NCBI GenBank assembly: GCA_947459295.1
Contig: CANHCY010000010.1
Span: forward strand, 1 to 62,937
DNA length: 62,937 nucleotides
Direction of reading: 5' to 3'
Source: Chitinophagaceae bacterium
GTDB lineage: Bacteria > Bacteroidota > Bacteroidia > Chitinophagales > Chitinophagaceae
Of this stretch, positions 1-9,414 are shown piece after piece. Position 1 is the stretch's first letter; each line of letters begins with the position of its first letter. Made by a program: the position numbers and the translations under genes. Below the pieces are notes generated by a model. That model had not been told where the DNA came from. It searched no databases and was given only the letters and a program-made list of their open reading frames with translations.

Positions 1-3000
1 AATGTACCCGCCGCTGTCGATCTTATCGTGTTTGCTCCAGCTCCATAACCAAGTGTCGATTGACCAATAACAGCATCTACATCAAAACGACCAGATACAA
101 TATTGTTTAACCTGAAATTTAATGGCTGCGCATCCGTCGTACCAAAAAAATTGGGTCCATCAACAGTACCACTATTGCCAGTTGTACTCCAGCCACCCGC
201 ACTACTTATGCTCGCCCAACTTGTATTTGTTCCATTAGTTGTTAAAAATTTCCCGGTATGACCTGATTGTGAAGGTGCTAATGCATTAAATCCATCATTA
301 GCAGTCGTAGCACCCGTTCCACCTTTATTAATAGCGATAGTTGTTCCGTTCCAAATACCTGCTCCAATAGTGCCTAATGTGGTAATTGAACTTTGACCAG
401 CATAGGAAGATGCAATATCAAAAACATTTCCAGTAACTATTATTCGGTTAGCAGTGCCCGTTAATGCAACGGCACCTGTTACGCCATTTACAGATTGTAC
501 ATTGGTTACAGCTGGAGAAAAACTAACCCAGTTTGCAAGCATACTTGCTGGCAATGCCGTTAAAATATAATTGGTAGCATTATCTGTTCGCACAGCTATG
601 GATCCAACAGTTAGTCCAGTTAGGGCAAGCATATTGGCACTACTGTTTACAACACTTACAGAAGTGATTGAAAAAGAAGGAAGTTGAGTCAGTGGCACTT
701 TACCATCGGCGCCTAAACTTGCAACACCATTGACCGCAGCAACCAAAGAGGTATTCACTTTTAAATTTAATGCTGTTTGTGTTAAGCTACTAATAGGCTT
801 ATTAATATCACTCGTATTATCAACATTATCTAAACCAAAGCTTGTTTTTAAACCAGCAATTGTTGATGCACCTGTACCTCCATTTACAATTGAAACAACA
901 CCAGTTACATTGGTAGCTGTACCTAACAAACTTCCATTAAAGTTACCATTCGCGTCGCGCTTTACAATACTATTCGCTAAGTTTGAATTAGTTGCATTAT
1001 TTGCTAATGTCGTTGCAGCAGCAATCTCATCCTTTGTTTTACCGCCAACACTCAAAACCAAAGGAGCTGCACCAGTTCCGCCTAGATCTCCTGCTAATAA
1101 TATCTTACCCTTGCTTGTTGTTGTAGCATCTGCAACAGAATTGGTTATAGATCCTGATGCATCTGCTAAAGCATTAGCAACATACTCAGTAGTTGCTAAT
1201 TTTGTGCTATTATCATTGAGAGATTGCGTTACCCCTGTTGCGCCTGTTGGCAATACGGGAAGTCCGGTAAATGTTGGTGAATTTAAATTTGCCTTTAGAT
1301 CTAATGCTGCTTGTTGTGCTGTACTAACCGGTTTATTAGCATCACTTGTATTATCTAAATTTCCAATACCTAAGTTTGTCCTTGCGTTGATACTTGTAGT
1401 AGCACCTGTTCCTCCATTGACTACTGCAACAATGCCAGAAACATTCGTAGCATTTCCTGTTACGGTACCTGTAAGATTTCCGGTAATATTTCCAATCACA
1501 TTTCCAGTTACATTTCCAATTAAGTTAGAGGAAATAGTACCTGCACTTAAGTTACCATTCGCGTCGCGCTTTACAAAAGCATTTGATAAATTACTAGCTG
1601 TTCCATTTCCAAAAGCAACTACAGTTGCAGCAATACTATCACTCGTTTTTCCTCCTACATTCATAACCAGAGGATTTGCAGCAGTACCACCTAAATCTCC
1701 AGCCAATAATATTTTACCCTTAGCTATTGTAGTTGCATCGGCTACCGAGTTTGTTATTGAACCAGAAGCATCAGAAAGTGCATTTGCAACATAAGCTGTC
1801 GTTGCAATTTTTGAGCTATTATCATTTAAATTTTGCGTGACTCCAGATGTACCAGTTGGCAATACTACAAGTCCTGTAAATGTAGGCGAAGCTAAATTTG
1901 CTTTTAAATCAAGTGCGTTTTGCCCAGCAACACTAACAGGCTTATTAATATCAGAAGTATTATCAACATTACCTAGTCCTAAATTTGTTTTTGCAGATGT
2001 GGCAGAATTAGCTCCAGTTCCTCCATTAACCAATGCAACTACTCCGTTCACATTTGATGCATTACCAGTTACGGTACCTGTAAGATTTCCGGTAATATTT
2101 CCAATCACATTTCCAGTTACATTTCCAATTAAATTACCTTTAAATGTATTTGCAGAAATTGTACTACCAGAAAAATCACCGACAGGACTTCTTCTAACCA
2201 TATAATTCACAATATTATCTGGTGTCGCTGCATTCATCAAATTAACGGCGGCGGATATGGTATCTTTTGGCACACCTCCTACAGAAAGCACTATTGGACT
2301 ACTTGCAATTCCACCCAAATCCCCAGCTAATTGAATTTTACCTTTAGTAGATGTCGTAGCATCGACCACAGTTCCTGTACTAGAAGTACCGATAGATGCT
2401 GCGTTATTTTCAATATATTTTTTTACAGCAAGTTGAGTAGGAAATAAAACATTGCTAGGCGTAAGTCCTCCAAGACTTGTATCCACAGACTTATTTGAAG
2501 TATTTTCTTTCGTATGTATACTAGCTAAATAATTTGAAAGCATAGCAGCTGTATCTGATATATTCAATTTCAAATTAATCCTATTAGAAAGTGCAACTGT
2601 ATCCCTTGCAAATCTTTTAGACAACATTAATGCGGTGTCTGAAATATTCAATTTGTTGTTAATCCTATTAGAAAGCGCAACTGTATCTCTTGCGAATCTA
2701 GCTGTCAACATATTAGCGGTATCCGCATACCCTACTTTAGATGATATTCTATCTGAAAGTGCCAAAGTATCACGACCAATTCTATTACTAAGCATTTGTG
2801 CTGTGTCTATAACTGATAACTTTGCATTAATTCGATTTGACAAAGACAAAGTGTCTTTTCCAATACGCTGACTTAACATGTAGGATGTGTCGATAATATT
2901 TAATTTCCCTGCCAACCCATTTGTAACTTGATAATTTTTTGCATAAGGATATAACATATTTGAAGTGTCAGCTACATTTACCTTCAATCCAAGTGCTGAG

Positions 3001-6000
3001 CTTGAAGCATTTATTTGCTGTTGCACATTCCACTTTGTTGCGATATTTGAAACATTATTTCCTGTATCGATACTCAAAACACCCGATGTAGGATTAAACA
3101 ATAATGGTGCATTAACACTTAAAGCTGCCCTAGCGCGAGCATCTGTAAAATATAAATTATTGAGTTCAGAAATTTCACTTGTTTTTAAATTAACCACCCC
3201 TACATTCCCATTCACACTTTGAACTGGAGCACCTGGAGTTAGTAATTCAACCCAATCAACTAAACTCACAGAGTAATCATTATTTAAAATGTATGATTTC
3301 GAAACATCTGTTCTAACGCAAACAGTACCTTTAAGAGATGTAGATCCTAAGTTTTGCATTTCAGCAGCATTAGCGACCACCGAAATAGCCGTAAATGAAA
3401 TAGGTGGTAATAAAGCACTTGGAATTTTTGTATTGGCATCCAAACCTGCAACACCATTTGGGGCATTAAGTAAATTAAGGTTTATCTTATTAGCGAATGC
3501 CGCATTTGTCAAAAATGAAATAGGCTTATTCGCATCACTTGTATTATCGACATTGCCTAAATTAATGCTGGCTTTATCAATAACAATATCACCGATAAGC
3601 GTATTTACAGAGTTCACCGCACCGCTATTGTTATTTATTGTTGGCTTATTAATTAAATCATTGTAATTGCCAGTTGTTGCCAACGTACTTAAGCCAGTCT
3701 TTAACGCATAATCACGTAACATGCGGGCTGTATCAGTTATGCTTAGCTTTTCATCAATCCTATTTGATAACTGTGTCGTATCGGTAGCTGCGTTTTGTAA
3801 ACGTGTAGGTGTAACATAACTATATACACTATCTGCAAAATTTAATTTTAAATTAATCCGATTACTTAAATAACCAGTATCTACTGCATTAAGCTTCGTA
3901 TTGATTCTATTAAACAAAATATCTCCATTTGCCGCATCATATTTTAAATTGATACGGTCACTTAATGATGTTGAGTCAAATGTACTTGCAATAATTTGAG
4001 ATGGTGTTACATAAACAATACCACTATCAGCAAGATTTACTTTTTGACTGATTCGATTGGAAAGACTCATTGTGTCTTTCTTAAATCTATCACTGAGCAT
4101 TGAAGCTGTATCTGAAATACTTATTTTTTGACTTAGCGTATTAATGATTACCTGGCCCTGATTTGTTGAGAATTTCAAATCGAGCGCGGCCTGCGTGAGC
4201 GTACTTATTGGCTTATCTTGATCACTTGTATTGTCGACATTCCCTAAACCTACTTTGGTAGCACTAATACCTGCTGCAATTTTCGCGTCTGTTACCGCAC
4301 TGTTTGCAAGCTTAGCTGTCGTTATTGCACCACTAGCAACTAGCGGTAAAGCGGCTGTTCCAGATAAATCACCTGCCAATTTTAAAACGCCTTTATTCGT
4401 CGCATCAGCGTCACCAACCGTACTATTTGAATTATTTGAATTGCTATTGCCCACGTTAGCAATAATTGATGAGTCGACATAGGTTTTTACTGCTTTTACA
4501 GAAGGGAACTTAATATCAGAAATAGCATCTGCATTGATATCTAGTGATTGATTTAGCTGATCTACTTTTGAATCAATACGAAGCGATAAATAAGAAGTAT
4601 CTCTAGCAATCCTTCTATCTAGCATTGCCGAAGTGTCTGCAATAGCAAGCTTTGTTGCAACAGCGCTATTTACATCAATAGTTTTTGCATAATTAGCAAG
4701 CATAGAAGAAGTGTCTGCAATAGCAAGCTTTGTTGCAATTACGGCTTGTTGCAATGTACTTACTGGCTTATTAGCATCAGATGTATTGTTTACATTTTGG
4801 AGCCCTACTTTTGAAGCACTTATTCCGTTTGCTATTTTATCATCCGTTACAGCTGCCAGTGCTATTTTTGCGGTTGTAATTGCAGACGTTGCTATAGTTG
4901 GAGTTTGAGCCGTTCCTGCTAAATCACCTCCAAGTTGAATAATACCTTTAGTTGAAGAAGTAGCATCCCCAATATTCACATTTGAATTATTATTTGATGC
5001 ATTTATAGCAATAACTGAATCTACATAATGCTTAACAGCTTTTGTCGAAGGATATTTTATATCTGAATTTGCATCAACTATTAGGATACTGCTTTTATTT
5101 ACTAATGATTCTTTACCATTAATCCTGTTCGACAATGCTAGCGTATCCAAGTTATTTAACTTCAAGTCTATCCTACTTGAAAGAGAGATAGTATCGATTA
5201 ATTCGCTTTTTTTCGCATAATTCAATAACATCGCAGACGTATCTGAAGCAAATAGTTTCGCATTGATTCTATTTGATAATGTAAGTGTATCTGCACTATT
5301 TAACTTTACATTGATCCTATTAGATAACGTAAGTGTATCTACGCTATTTAACTTTGCATTGATTCGATTTGATAACGTAAGTGTATCTACACTATTTAAC
5401 TTTGTATTGATTCGATTTGATAACGTAAGTGTATCTGCACTATTTAACTTTGCATTGATTCGATTTGATAACGTAAATGTATCTGCACTATTTAACTTTG
5501 CATTGATTCGATTTGATAACGTAAGTGTATCGGCGCTATTTAACTTTGCATTGATTCGATTTGATAACGTAAGCGTATCAGATTTTTTAAAGTAAGGTGC
5601 TAACATACTAGCCGTATCCGCAATATTTAATTTCAACTCAAAGCCTTCTACTTTAGCTGCAAATAAAGCAAATGGAACTGTCCAAAACTGAGATGTACCC
5701 ATATCTATATAATGTTCATCGGCAATCCAATTAGTGAGTGGAACAGATGGCGCAATGGCAGCTTTAATATTTAAAAAATAAGGACCACTTGACCAATCGA
5801 TAGAAGCAATAGAAGCTGGACCTGAGGTTCTAGCACCCTTACCAATTACAATGGTAAAAACGCCATCGCTAGAAGCAACTACTTTATGCGACTCCACATA
5901 AACTTGTGTGCCCGTTGTGCTACTTTGTATAATTGCGTTTTTGATATATATAGTTCTTCCTTTTGCTGGATTACCTAAAGGGTCTTTAGCAATTGCTTGA

Positions 6001-6101
6001 AATAAAACACCATCAGGCACTTTTGAAACTTGTGCATGAATAAACAAGGCCAAGCATTGTAGAACAATGATAAAAATGATTTTTTTTGAATTGACACGCA
6101 T
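1..6101 (-). CDS. Giant repetitive tail-fibre-like surface protein (3' part outside window)
   Basis: The minus strand is open from an ATG at 6101 to the left edge, at least 2033 codons with no stop. The N-terminus is a Sec signal (basic start, hydrophobic core, ending IHAQ), then a domain common at the start of Bacteroidota secreted proteins (VPDGVLFQAIAKDPLGNPAKG). Next come many SDTxxLSNRI/INxKL units and longer modules with NVDNTSDxNKPVS, SPTFTGLPVLPTG and GNVTGNVIGNITGNL motifs, of the kind found in phage tail fibres and trimeric adhesins. The last visible residues (LNNIVSGRFDVDAVIG, LGYGAGANTI) resemble the segment that usually precedes a C-terminal endosialidase-type chaperone (peptidase S74), which would lie outside the window. 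It begins 5 bp after the T9SS protein stops, so it is the last visible gene of that operon. Role (adhesin or fibre) is inferred. Plus-strand ORFs here are shadows. Confidence 0.88.
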   Translation of the reverse strand, partial: MRVNSKKIIFIIVLQCLALFIHAQVSKVPDGVLFQAIAKDPLGNPAKGRTIYIKNAIIQSSTTGTQVYVESHKVVASSDGVFTIVIGKGARTSGPASIASIDWSSGPYFLNIKAAIAPSVPLTNWIADEHYIDMGTSQFWTVPFALFAAKVEGFELKLNIADTASMLAPYFKKSDTLTLSNRINAKLNSADTLTLSNRINAKLNSADTFTLSNRINAKLNSADTLTLSNRINTKLNSVDTLTLSNRINAKLNSVDTLTLSNRINVKLNSADTLTLSNRINAKLFASDTSAMLLNYAKKSELIDTISLSSRIDLKLNNLDTLALSNRINGKESLVNKSSILIVDANSDIKYPSTKAVKHYVDSVIAINASNNNSNVNIGDATSSTKGIIQLGGDLAGTAQTPTIATSAITTAKIALAAVTDDKIANGISASKVGLQNVNNTSDANKPVSTLQQAVIATKLAIADTSSMLANYAKTIDVNSAVATKLAIADTSAMLDRRIARDTSYLSLRIDSKVDQLNQSLDINADAISDIKFPSVKAVKTYVDSSIIANVGNSNSNNSNSTVGDADATNKGVLKLAGDLSGTAALPLVASGAITTAKLANSAVTDAKIAAGISATKVGLGNVDNTSDQDKPISTLTQAALDLKFSTNQGQVIINTLSQKISISDTASMLSDRFKKDTMSLSNRISQKVNLADSGIVYVTPSQIIASTFDSTSLSDRINLKYDAANGDILFNRINTKLNAVDTGYLSNRINLKLNFADSVYSYVTPTRLQNAATDTTQLSNRIDEKLSITDTARMLRDYALKTGLSTLATTGNYNDLINKPTINNNSGAVNSVNTLIGDIVIDKASINLGNVDNTSDANKPISFLTNAAFANKINLNLLNAPNGVAGLDANTKIPSALLPPISFTAISVVANAAEMQNLGSTSLKGTVCVRTDVSKSYILNNDYSVSLVDWVELLTPGAPVQSVNGNVGVVNLKTSEISELNNLYFTDARARAALSVNAPLLFNPTSGVLSIDTGNNVSNIATKWNVQQQINASSSALGLKVNVADTSNMLYPYAKNYQVTNGLAGKLNIIDTSYMLSQRIGKDTLSLSNRINAKLSVIDTAQMLSNRIGRDTLALSDRISSKVGYADTANMLTARFARDTVALSNRINNKLNISDTALMLSKRFARDTVALSNRINLKLNISDTAAMLSNYLASIHTKENTSNKSVDTSLGGLTPSNVLFPTQLAVKKYIENNAASIGTSSTGTVVDATTSTKGKIQLAGDLGGIASSPIVLSVGGVPKDTISAAVNLMNAATPDNIVNYMVRRSPVGDFSGSTISANTFKGNLIGNVTGNVIGNITGNLTGTVTGNASNVNGVVALVNGGTGANSATSAKTNLGLGNVDNTSDINKPVSVAGQNALDLKANLASPTFTGLVVLPTGTSGVTQNLNDNSSKIATTAYVANALSDASGSITNSVADATTIAKGKILLAGDLGGTAANPLVMNVGGKTSDSIAATVVAFGNGTASNLSNAFVKRDANGNLSAGTISSNLIGNVTGNVIGNITGNLTGTVTGNATNVSGIVAVVNGGTGATTSINARTNLGIGNLDNTSDANKPVSTAQQAALDLKANLNSPTFTGLPVLPTGATGVTQSLNDNSTKLATTEYVANALADASGSITNSVADATTTSKGKILLAGDLGGTGAAPLVLSVGGKTKDEIAAATTLANNATNSNLANSIVKRDANGNFNGSLLGTATNVTGVVSIVNGGTGASTIAGLKTSFGLDNVDNTSDINKPISSLTQTALNLKVNTSLVAAVNGVASLGADGKVPLTQLPSFSITSVSVVNSSANMLALTGLTVGSIAVRTDNATNYILTALPASMLANWVSFSPAVTNVQSVNGVTGAVALTGTANRIIVTGNVFDIASSYAGQSSITTLGTIGAGIWNGTTIAINKGGTGATTANDGFNALAPSQSGHTGKFLTTNGTNTSWASISSAGGWSTTGNSGTVDGPNFFGTTDAQPLNFRLNNIVSGRFDVDAVIGQSTLGYGAGANTIRSTAAGT
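1459..2132 (-). repeat. Long-period direct repeat (609 bp) in the fibre gene
   Basis: Positions 1459-1523 and 2068-2132 are identical over 65 nt and lie 609 bp (203 codons) apart in frame. They encode the glycine/asparagine ladder GNVTGNVIGNITGNLTGTVT. The flanking sequence is also similar, so the unit is a module of about 200 residues. A third, shortened copy without the ladder lies near 760-1200. Confidence 0.85.
5244..5579 (-). repeat. Seven tandem 48-bp coding repeats
   Basis: Seven consecutive 48-bp units encode the 16-residue motif DTLTLSNRINAKLNSA with small changes (F for L, T or V for A, V for A; the seventh unit ends LFAS). The copies nearest the protein N-terminus are almost identical in DNA, so they were probably duplicated recently. 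Diverged single copies of the same motif recur through the rest of the gene. Confidence 0.9.
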
Positions 6102-6106
6102 GGAAA

Positions 6107-6625
6107 CTATTGTGATTTAATTAATGTTAATGTTTGAATGTGCAATTGGCCTAATTGCACTTTTAAGTAGTAAGTGCCAGCAGCAAGAAATGGAGTTGAA
6201 ATTTCATATCCAGACCTAAGCCCATATATAGTTGTGGCAAAGCTTTTAATACGCAAACCAGTAGCATTGTAGAGATGCAAATCATACATCAATGCTGTGG
6301 TATAATTAAATACAGAATAAGAGGTAACCGTTACTTTGTCGATAAATGGATTGGGGTACGCTTTTAATTGAAGCGGCTGAACCGTTGGCGCCACCACACA
6401 ATTAATGGTGAATAAATTTGCAGTACCATGTATGCTAACAGAAACACCATTTGATAATATAAAACAACGCTCACTATCAAATACAATAGACCCTGAAAAT
6501 ATACTTTCGGTTTGGCCAGCACTACCCACAACCCCCATTGTATAAGGCATACTTATTTGTGCTTGAGCTTTACTTCCAAAAAGGAGCATCAAGCAAATGC
6601 TAACGAAGCGCTTTAAACCTAGCAT
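6107..6625 (-). CDS. Secreted protein with T9SS type A sorting domain
   Basis: A 172-residue protein with a Sec signal (hydrophobic stretch then KAQAQ) and a C-terminal domain of about 80 residues starting LKAYPNPF and ending GTYYLKVQLGQLHIQTLTLIKSQ. That is the pattern of the Bacteroidota type IX secretion sorting domain (TIGR04183 type). The part between, about 60 residues, contains no recognisable enzyme or binding domain. The start overlaps the end of the upstream lipoprotein by 26 bp, and the stop lies 5 bp before the giant fibre protein, so the three are very likely co-transcribed. The product should cross the outer membrane and be anchored or released; function is unknown. Confidence 0.85.
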   Translation of the reverse strand: MLGLKRFVSICLMLLFGSKAQAQISMPYTMGVVGSAGQTESIFSGSIVFDSERCFILSNGVSVSIHGTANLFTINCVVAPTVQPLQLKAYPNPFIDKVTVTSYSVFNYTTALMYDLHLYNATGLRIKSFATTIYGLRSGYEISTPFLAAGTYYLKVQLGQLHIQTLTLIKSQ

Positions 6626-7022
6626 TGATTTTTTTTCCGTTTAACAAATAGGTGAGCGAAAGTGAATCGTAACTAAGAAAATTGATGTAATAACTTTGTT
6701 TTACAATAATGCCAGATGGGTAATTATTAAATACTTTTCTTAAAGAATCTGATGCCGGAAGTGACCATTGGCCAGTTGCGCCATCCGAATCCGTAAAATT
6801 ATTAGTAGATAAATATTTTTTAATATAACCTACCTGGCTTCCTGCCAAAATTTGAGGTAGACTATCAACCGTAAGACCATTTAATTTCCAGCTGGTTAAA
6901 GTGGAACCAGTGCCCATTAAATAATCTTTCTTTATTTCGAGTAAACTTTTTGGTTCTTTTTTATTGCATGCAAACAACATTAAAACCAGTAATATTGGTA
7001 AGAACCCCCTCCTATTGATCAT
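6600..7022 (-). CDS. Small lipoprotein, lipocalin-like
   Basis: A 140-residue protein with a lipobox (LMLFAC, Cys19), so it should be lipidated and face the periplasm or cell surface. The mature part (YLMGTGSTLTSWKLNGLTVDS and a late YLLNGKKI) resembles small lipocalin-like lipoproteins of Bacteroidota, but similarity by eye is weak and no function can be given. It is the first gene of the minus-strand trio with the T9SS protein and the giant fibre protein. A candidate promoter and a palindrome lie just upstream. Confidence 0.75.
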   Translation of the reverse strand: MINRRGFLPILLVLMLFACNKKEPKSLLEIKKDYLMGTGSTLTSWKLNGLTVDSLPQILAGSQVGYIKKYLSTNNFTDSDGATGQWSLPASDSLRKVFNNYPSGIIVKQSYYINFLSYDSLSLTYLLNGKKINARFKALR

Positions 7023-7046
7023 GCTATGTCGTATTACGATTTGAGT

Positions 7047-7062
7047 GTATGTAAATACATAC
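7047..7062. promoter_or_regulatory. Perfect 7-bp palindrome upstream of the lipoprotein operon
   Basis: GTATGTA-AA-TACATAC is a perfect inverted repeat 25 bp before the lipoprotein start. It overlaps the -7 element proposed for this operon, as an operator might. Short AT-rich palindromes can also arise by chance. Confidence 0.35.
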
Positions 7063-7083
7063 CCGAATACGCTTAAATGTCAA
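7054..7083 (-). promoter_or_regulatory. Candidate promoter of the lipoprotein/T9SS/fibre operon
   Basis: Read on the minus strand, TTG is followed by 19 nt and then TATGTATT, a two-mismatch fit to the Bacteroidota -7 element TAnnTTTG at the expected spacing. The start codon would lie about 30 nt downstream. This is a pattern match only. Confidence 0.35.
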
Positions 7084-7215
7084 CTAAATACTTGTTGAAG
7101 AGACATTACATAGTGGTACAATCTGTAATATACAGGCACAAAAATTTGTAATACAGTAAAGGAGACAATGTTATTATCCGATTTTACGGCAAATTCTAGC
7201 TTGAATCTATTTATA

Positions 7216-8298
7216 CTAAGAAGTAGCTTGTTTTAGGGTAGCTAGCACATCATCCGATACACCACCAAAAAAGCAGATGCCAGCAGCCTTATTATCCATA
7301 GCATATTTGATACCCGAAGCTAGTTCAGATTGGTTGTTAAAGTCCGACAAAAATAATCCGGCATAAAGTGGAACCCCATCTTTTAGGAATCTCACGCCTT
7401 CTGCAACGGCGTCACCAATCCAAGCAACTTTCTCTTGGTAAAATCCATGATATATCATTGGAAAAACCATGTCTAAATTCCAATTGGTCCAATCTTGTCT
7501 TACCATTCGGCGGGCAAGTTCTGGCATTGGAAAAACAGCTGCACTAATTTTCTTATTGTGTTGATGCGCTACTACGGCTAGTTGATTTACAACATTATTT
7601 ATGGCATTGTATCTAAACAATCGCCAAGACACTTGCGCGTCTGGATAGCGAAGTGATAACGGATCATTACCAGTCTTAGCAGCATAAGCATCCCTACAAG
7701 TTTTGCAATAACAAAAATCGTAAGCAGGAAGCTCGGTGCGCTGATCTAGTTTGTAGGTATCCCATAAATTTAATGGCAATACCACATCACAAAAACGAAT
7801 GTAATCGAGATGCAGTCCATCAATATATTTTTTTGATAAAATGGTATCTGCTTCATTTTTTAAAAAATCTTGCACTTCTGGTTTTGAAGGACATAACCAT
7901 TTGTAATATCCAACATATGGAGGTTTGGTCACACATGAATCTCCAGTACGAGAAATAGCAGACCACTCTGGATGTTGTTTTAAAACGTCACCTCTATTCA
8001 TCGTCCAATTCCAGCGGTGCGCCTCCAGTCCAGCATTTTTTGCTTCGGTATAATGTTTCTCGCTATCTGCTTCAAATAAAATACCTCTGATACCAGCATC
8101 ATAAAAAGCTTTATATCTTTTTCTAAGCACAGTAACTTCCTCTTTTTGGTTGGGATTGATCCAAACCCAGTGCTTATTTTTACCGTTCTTTAGCGTGCTA
8201 TCTACTGGCATATTTGCAATGGCCGGTAAAGTGGCAAAGCCAGCAGCGGCAGCGGTTCCAATACTATTTTTTAAAAATTGTCTGCGATTATTTGACAT
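7216..8298 (-). CDS. Tat-exported glycoside hydrolase-like 10 (GHL10) family protein
   Basis: A 360-residue protein with a Tat-type signal (NNRRQFLKNS then an Ala-rich stretch). The body looks like a TIM barrel of the glycoside hydrolase-like family 10: WVWINP near the start, AGIRGILFEAD, GLHLDYIRF with acidic residues at a strand end, and MVFPMIYHGFYQ near the C-terminus. A CYCKTCRDAY segment (three Cys) suggests a metal site or disulfide. It starts 9 bp after the CBM9-like gene stops, so the two form a pair. A role in attacking or sensing a glycan outside the cytoplasm is inferred; activity in this family is mostly unproven. Confidence 0.75.
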   Translation of the reverse strand: MSNNRRQFLKNSIGTAAAAGFATLPAIANMPVDSTLKNGKNKHWVWINPNQKEEVTVLRKRYKAFYDAGIRGILFEADSEKHYTEAKNAGLEAHRWNWTMNRGDVLKQHPEWSAISRTGDSCVTKPPYVGYYKWLCPSKPEVQDFLKNEADTILSKKYIDGLHLDYIRFCDVVLPLNLWDTYKLDQRTELPAYDFCYCKTCRDAYAAKTGNDPLSLRYPDAQVSWRLFRYNAINNVVNQLAVVAHQHNKKISAAVFPMPELARRMVRQDWTNWNLDMVFPMIYHGFYQEKVAWIGDAVAEGVRFLKDGVPLYAGLFLSDFNNQSELASGIKYAMDNKAAGICFFGGVSDDVLATLKQATS

Positions 8299-8307
8299 AA
8301 AATAAAT

Positions 8308-9135
8308 TTAGTTTTTAAAATATAGATAGCCCCATTTAGTAGGCACATGCATATCAATGACACCCGTTGGATTCCATACCCAATTGTTTTCCGAAATAGG
8401 CTTATTATTTTGATTCAATTTTTTTCGATACGATTTTCCATCTGGTTCAAGTGTCCACTGCACACGTGAAAAATTGATGCGCCAAGGTTTATTAAAAGAA
8501 GGCGTAGCTGCGCGTTGTGTTCTCGAAATTGCAGTAAATGGAATTGCCATCTCTAGCGTCCAACCACTATCAATATCCGTATTATCATTGATGGTTCCAT
8601 TTGCAATGATTTTAGATTGAATGCCTGTAGTATTCCAACCCATATCAAAAGTGCCACCCTTTTTATAGGGCTTATTCATAAATAAATCCATAATGGTTCC
8701 GAGAACATTAATTTCAATTTCAAAATATTGTTCACCATCACCCATGGGATCAATAAAAACTTCAAAATCATGATCGCGATAAATAATGTCGTCGTGTTTT
8801 TTTAAAGTCCCCCACAAATGTGGCTCTTCGAGTACCGCTCCAATATATAAATATTGACTGTCCCACATCATTTTTACCTCGGTATTAAATGTTGGTTTGG
8901 GTTTTTCTGCACCTTCAATATCTTCAAAATCTGAAATCAATACCGCTTGTTTCCAATCATGTTCATTTAATTTTCCATCCACCTTAATGGGCCGCTTTGC
9001 CATTCGGGCTTTGTACTTTTTTTCAGAATGAAGCGAAGAAGAAAGAACCGTTTGAGCTTCCAAATAAGAGCCAAATAATAACAGTAGGCCCATTAAAGCA
9101 CTCGTTTTTTGCTGAAAAAGCTGTTTTGATGGCAT
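8308..9135 (-). CDS. Carbohydrate-binding family 9-like (CBM9_2) secreted protein
   Basis: A 275-residue protein with a Sec signal (LLLLFGSYLEAQ). It matches the CBM9-like pattern: VDGKLNEHDWKQA, an aromatic strand with QYLYIGAVLEEPHLWG, DHDFEVFIDPMGDGEQYFEIEINVLG split over the middle, and a closing RINFSRVQW. Such domains bind sugars or glycan ends and often accompany glycosidases, which fits the GHL10-like gene 9 bp downstream. It is the first gene of the leftward unit and is transcribed away from the DUF1549/DUF1553 operon. No catalytic residues are apparent. Confidence 0.8.
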   Translation of the reverse strand: MPSKQLFQQKTSALMGLLLLFGSYLEAQTVLSSSLHSEKKYKARMAKRPIKVDGKLNEHDWKQAVLISDFEDIEGAEKPKPTFNTEVKMMWDSQYLYIGAVLEEPHLWGTLKKHDDIIYRDHDFEVFIDPMGDGEQYFEIEINVLGTIMDLFMNKPYKKGGTFDMGWNTTGIQSKIIANGTINDNTDIDSGWTLEMAIPFTAISRTQRAATPSFNKPWRINFSRVQWTLEPDGKSYRKKLNQNNKPISENNWVWNPTGVIDMHVPTKWGYLYFKN

Positions 9136-9414
9136 AACTGTTTCTTTCTGCTTAAAAATAAATCAAAATTGCGGATACCGCTTCAACAGAAAAGCCATTT
9201 TACACATCAATATTAACGCAAATTATACGATTGATTATTTTTAAAATATTATTTATTAATGTTTTATAGATTATATTTTATTTATATTTATTATTAAAAC
9301 TGCTCTTATTTAGCCGTTTTAACCACTTTTTTATCTACCCCACATATTACTAGAAAAATGGGCCTATAAAGAAGTATATTTAAATACTGATTTGCCATCA
9401 TCAACCTGCTACTT
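9136..9414. promoter_or_regulatory. AT-rich divergent spacer between two glycan-related units
   Basis: This 279-bp spacer separates leftward and rightward operons and is the longest gene-free stretch in the window. Its core, about 9225-9310, is almost pure A/T. It should hold promoters for both directions. I found no clear TAnnTTTG element at the right spacing, no RNA gene and no strong palindrome. Confidence 0.5.

Noticed and set aside
5244..5579. Tandem repeats as a CRISPR array
   Set aside because: Units are contiguous with no unique spacers and stay in frame inside a coding sequence.
730..5595. Many plus-strand ORFs rich in VPVRFPV and FNFALIRFDN repeats
   Set aside because: They are antisense shadows of the minus-strand fibre gene, which is open throughout, has a signal peptide and makes sense as protein.
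1..6101. Prophage region suggested by tail-fibre motifs
   Set aside because: No capsid, terminase, lysis or integrase gene is nearby, and the gene has a Sec signal and sits beside T9SS and lipoprotein genes.
7023..7215. Possible small RNA or tRNA in the 193-bp gap
   Set aside because: No cloverleaf, no GC-rich hairpin and no conserved RNA motif could be made out.
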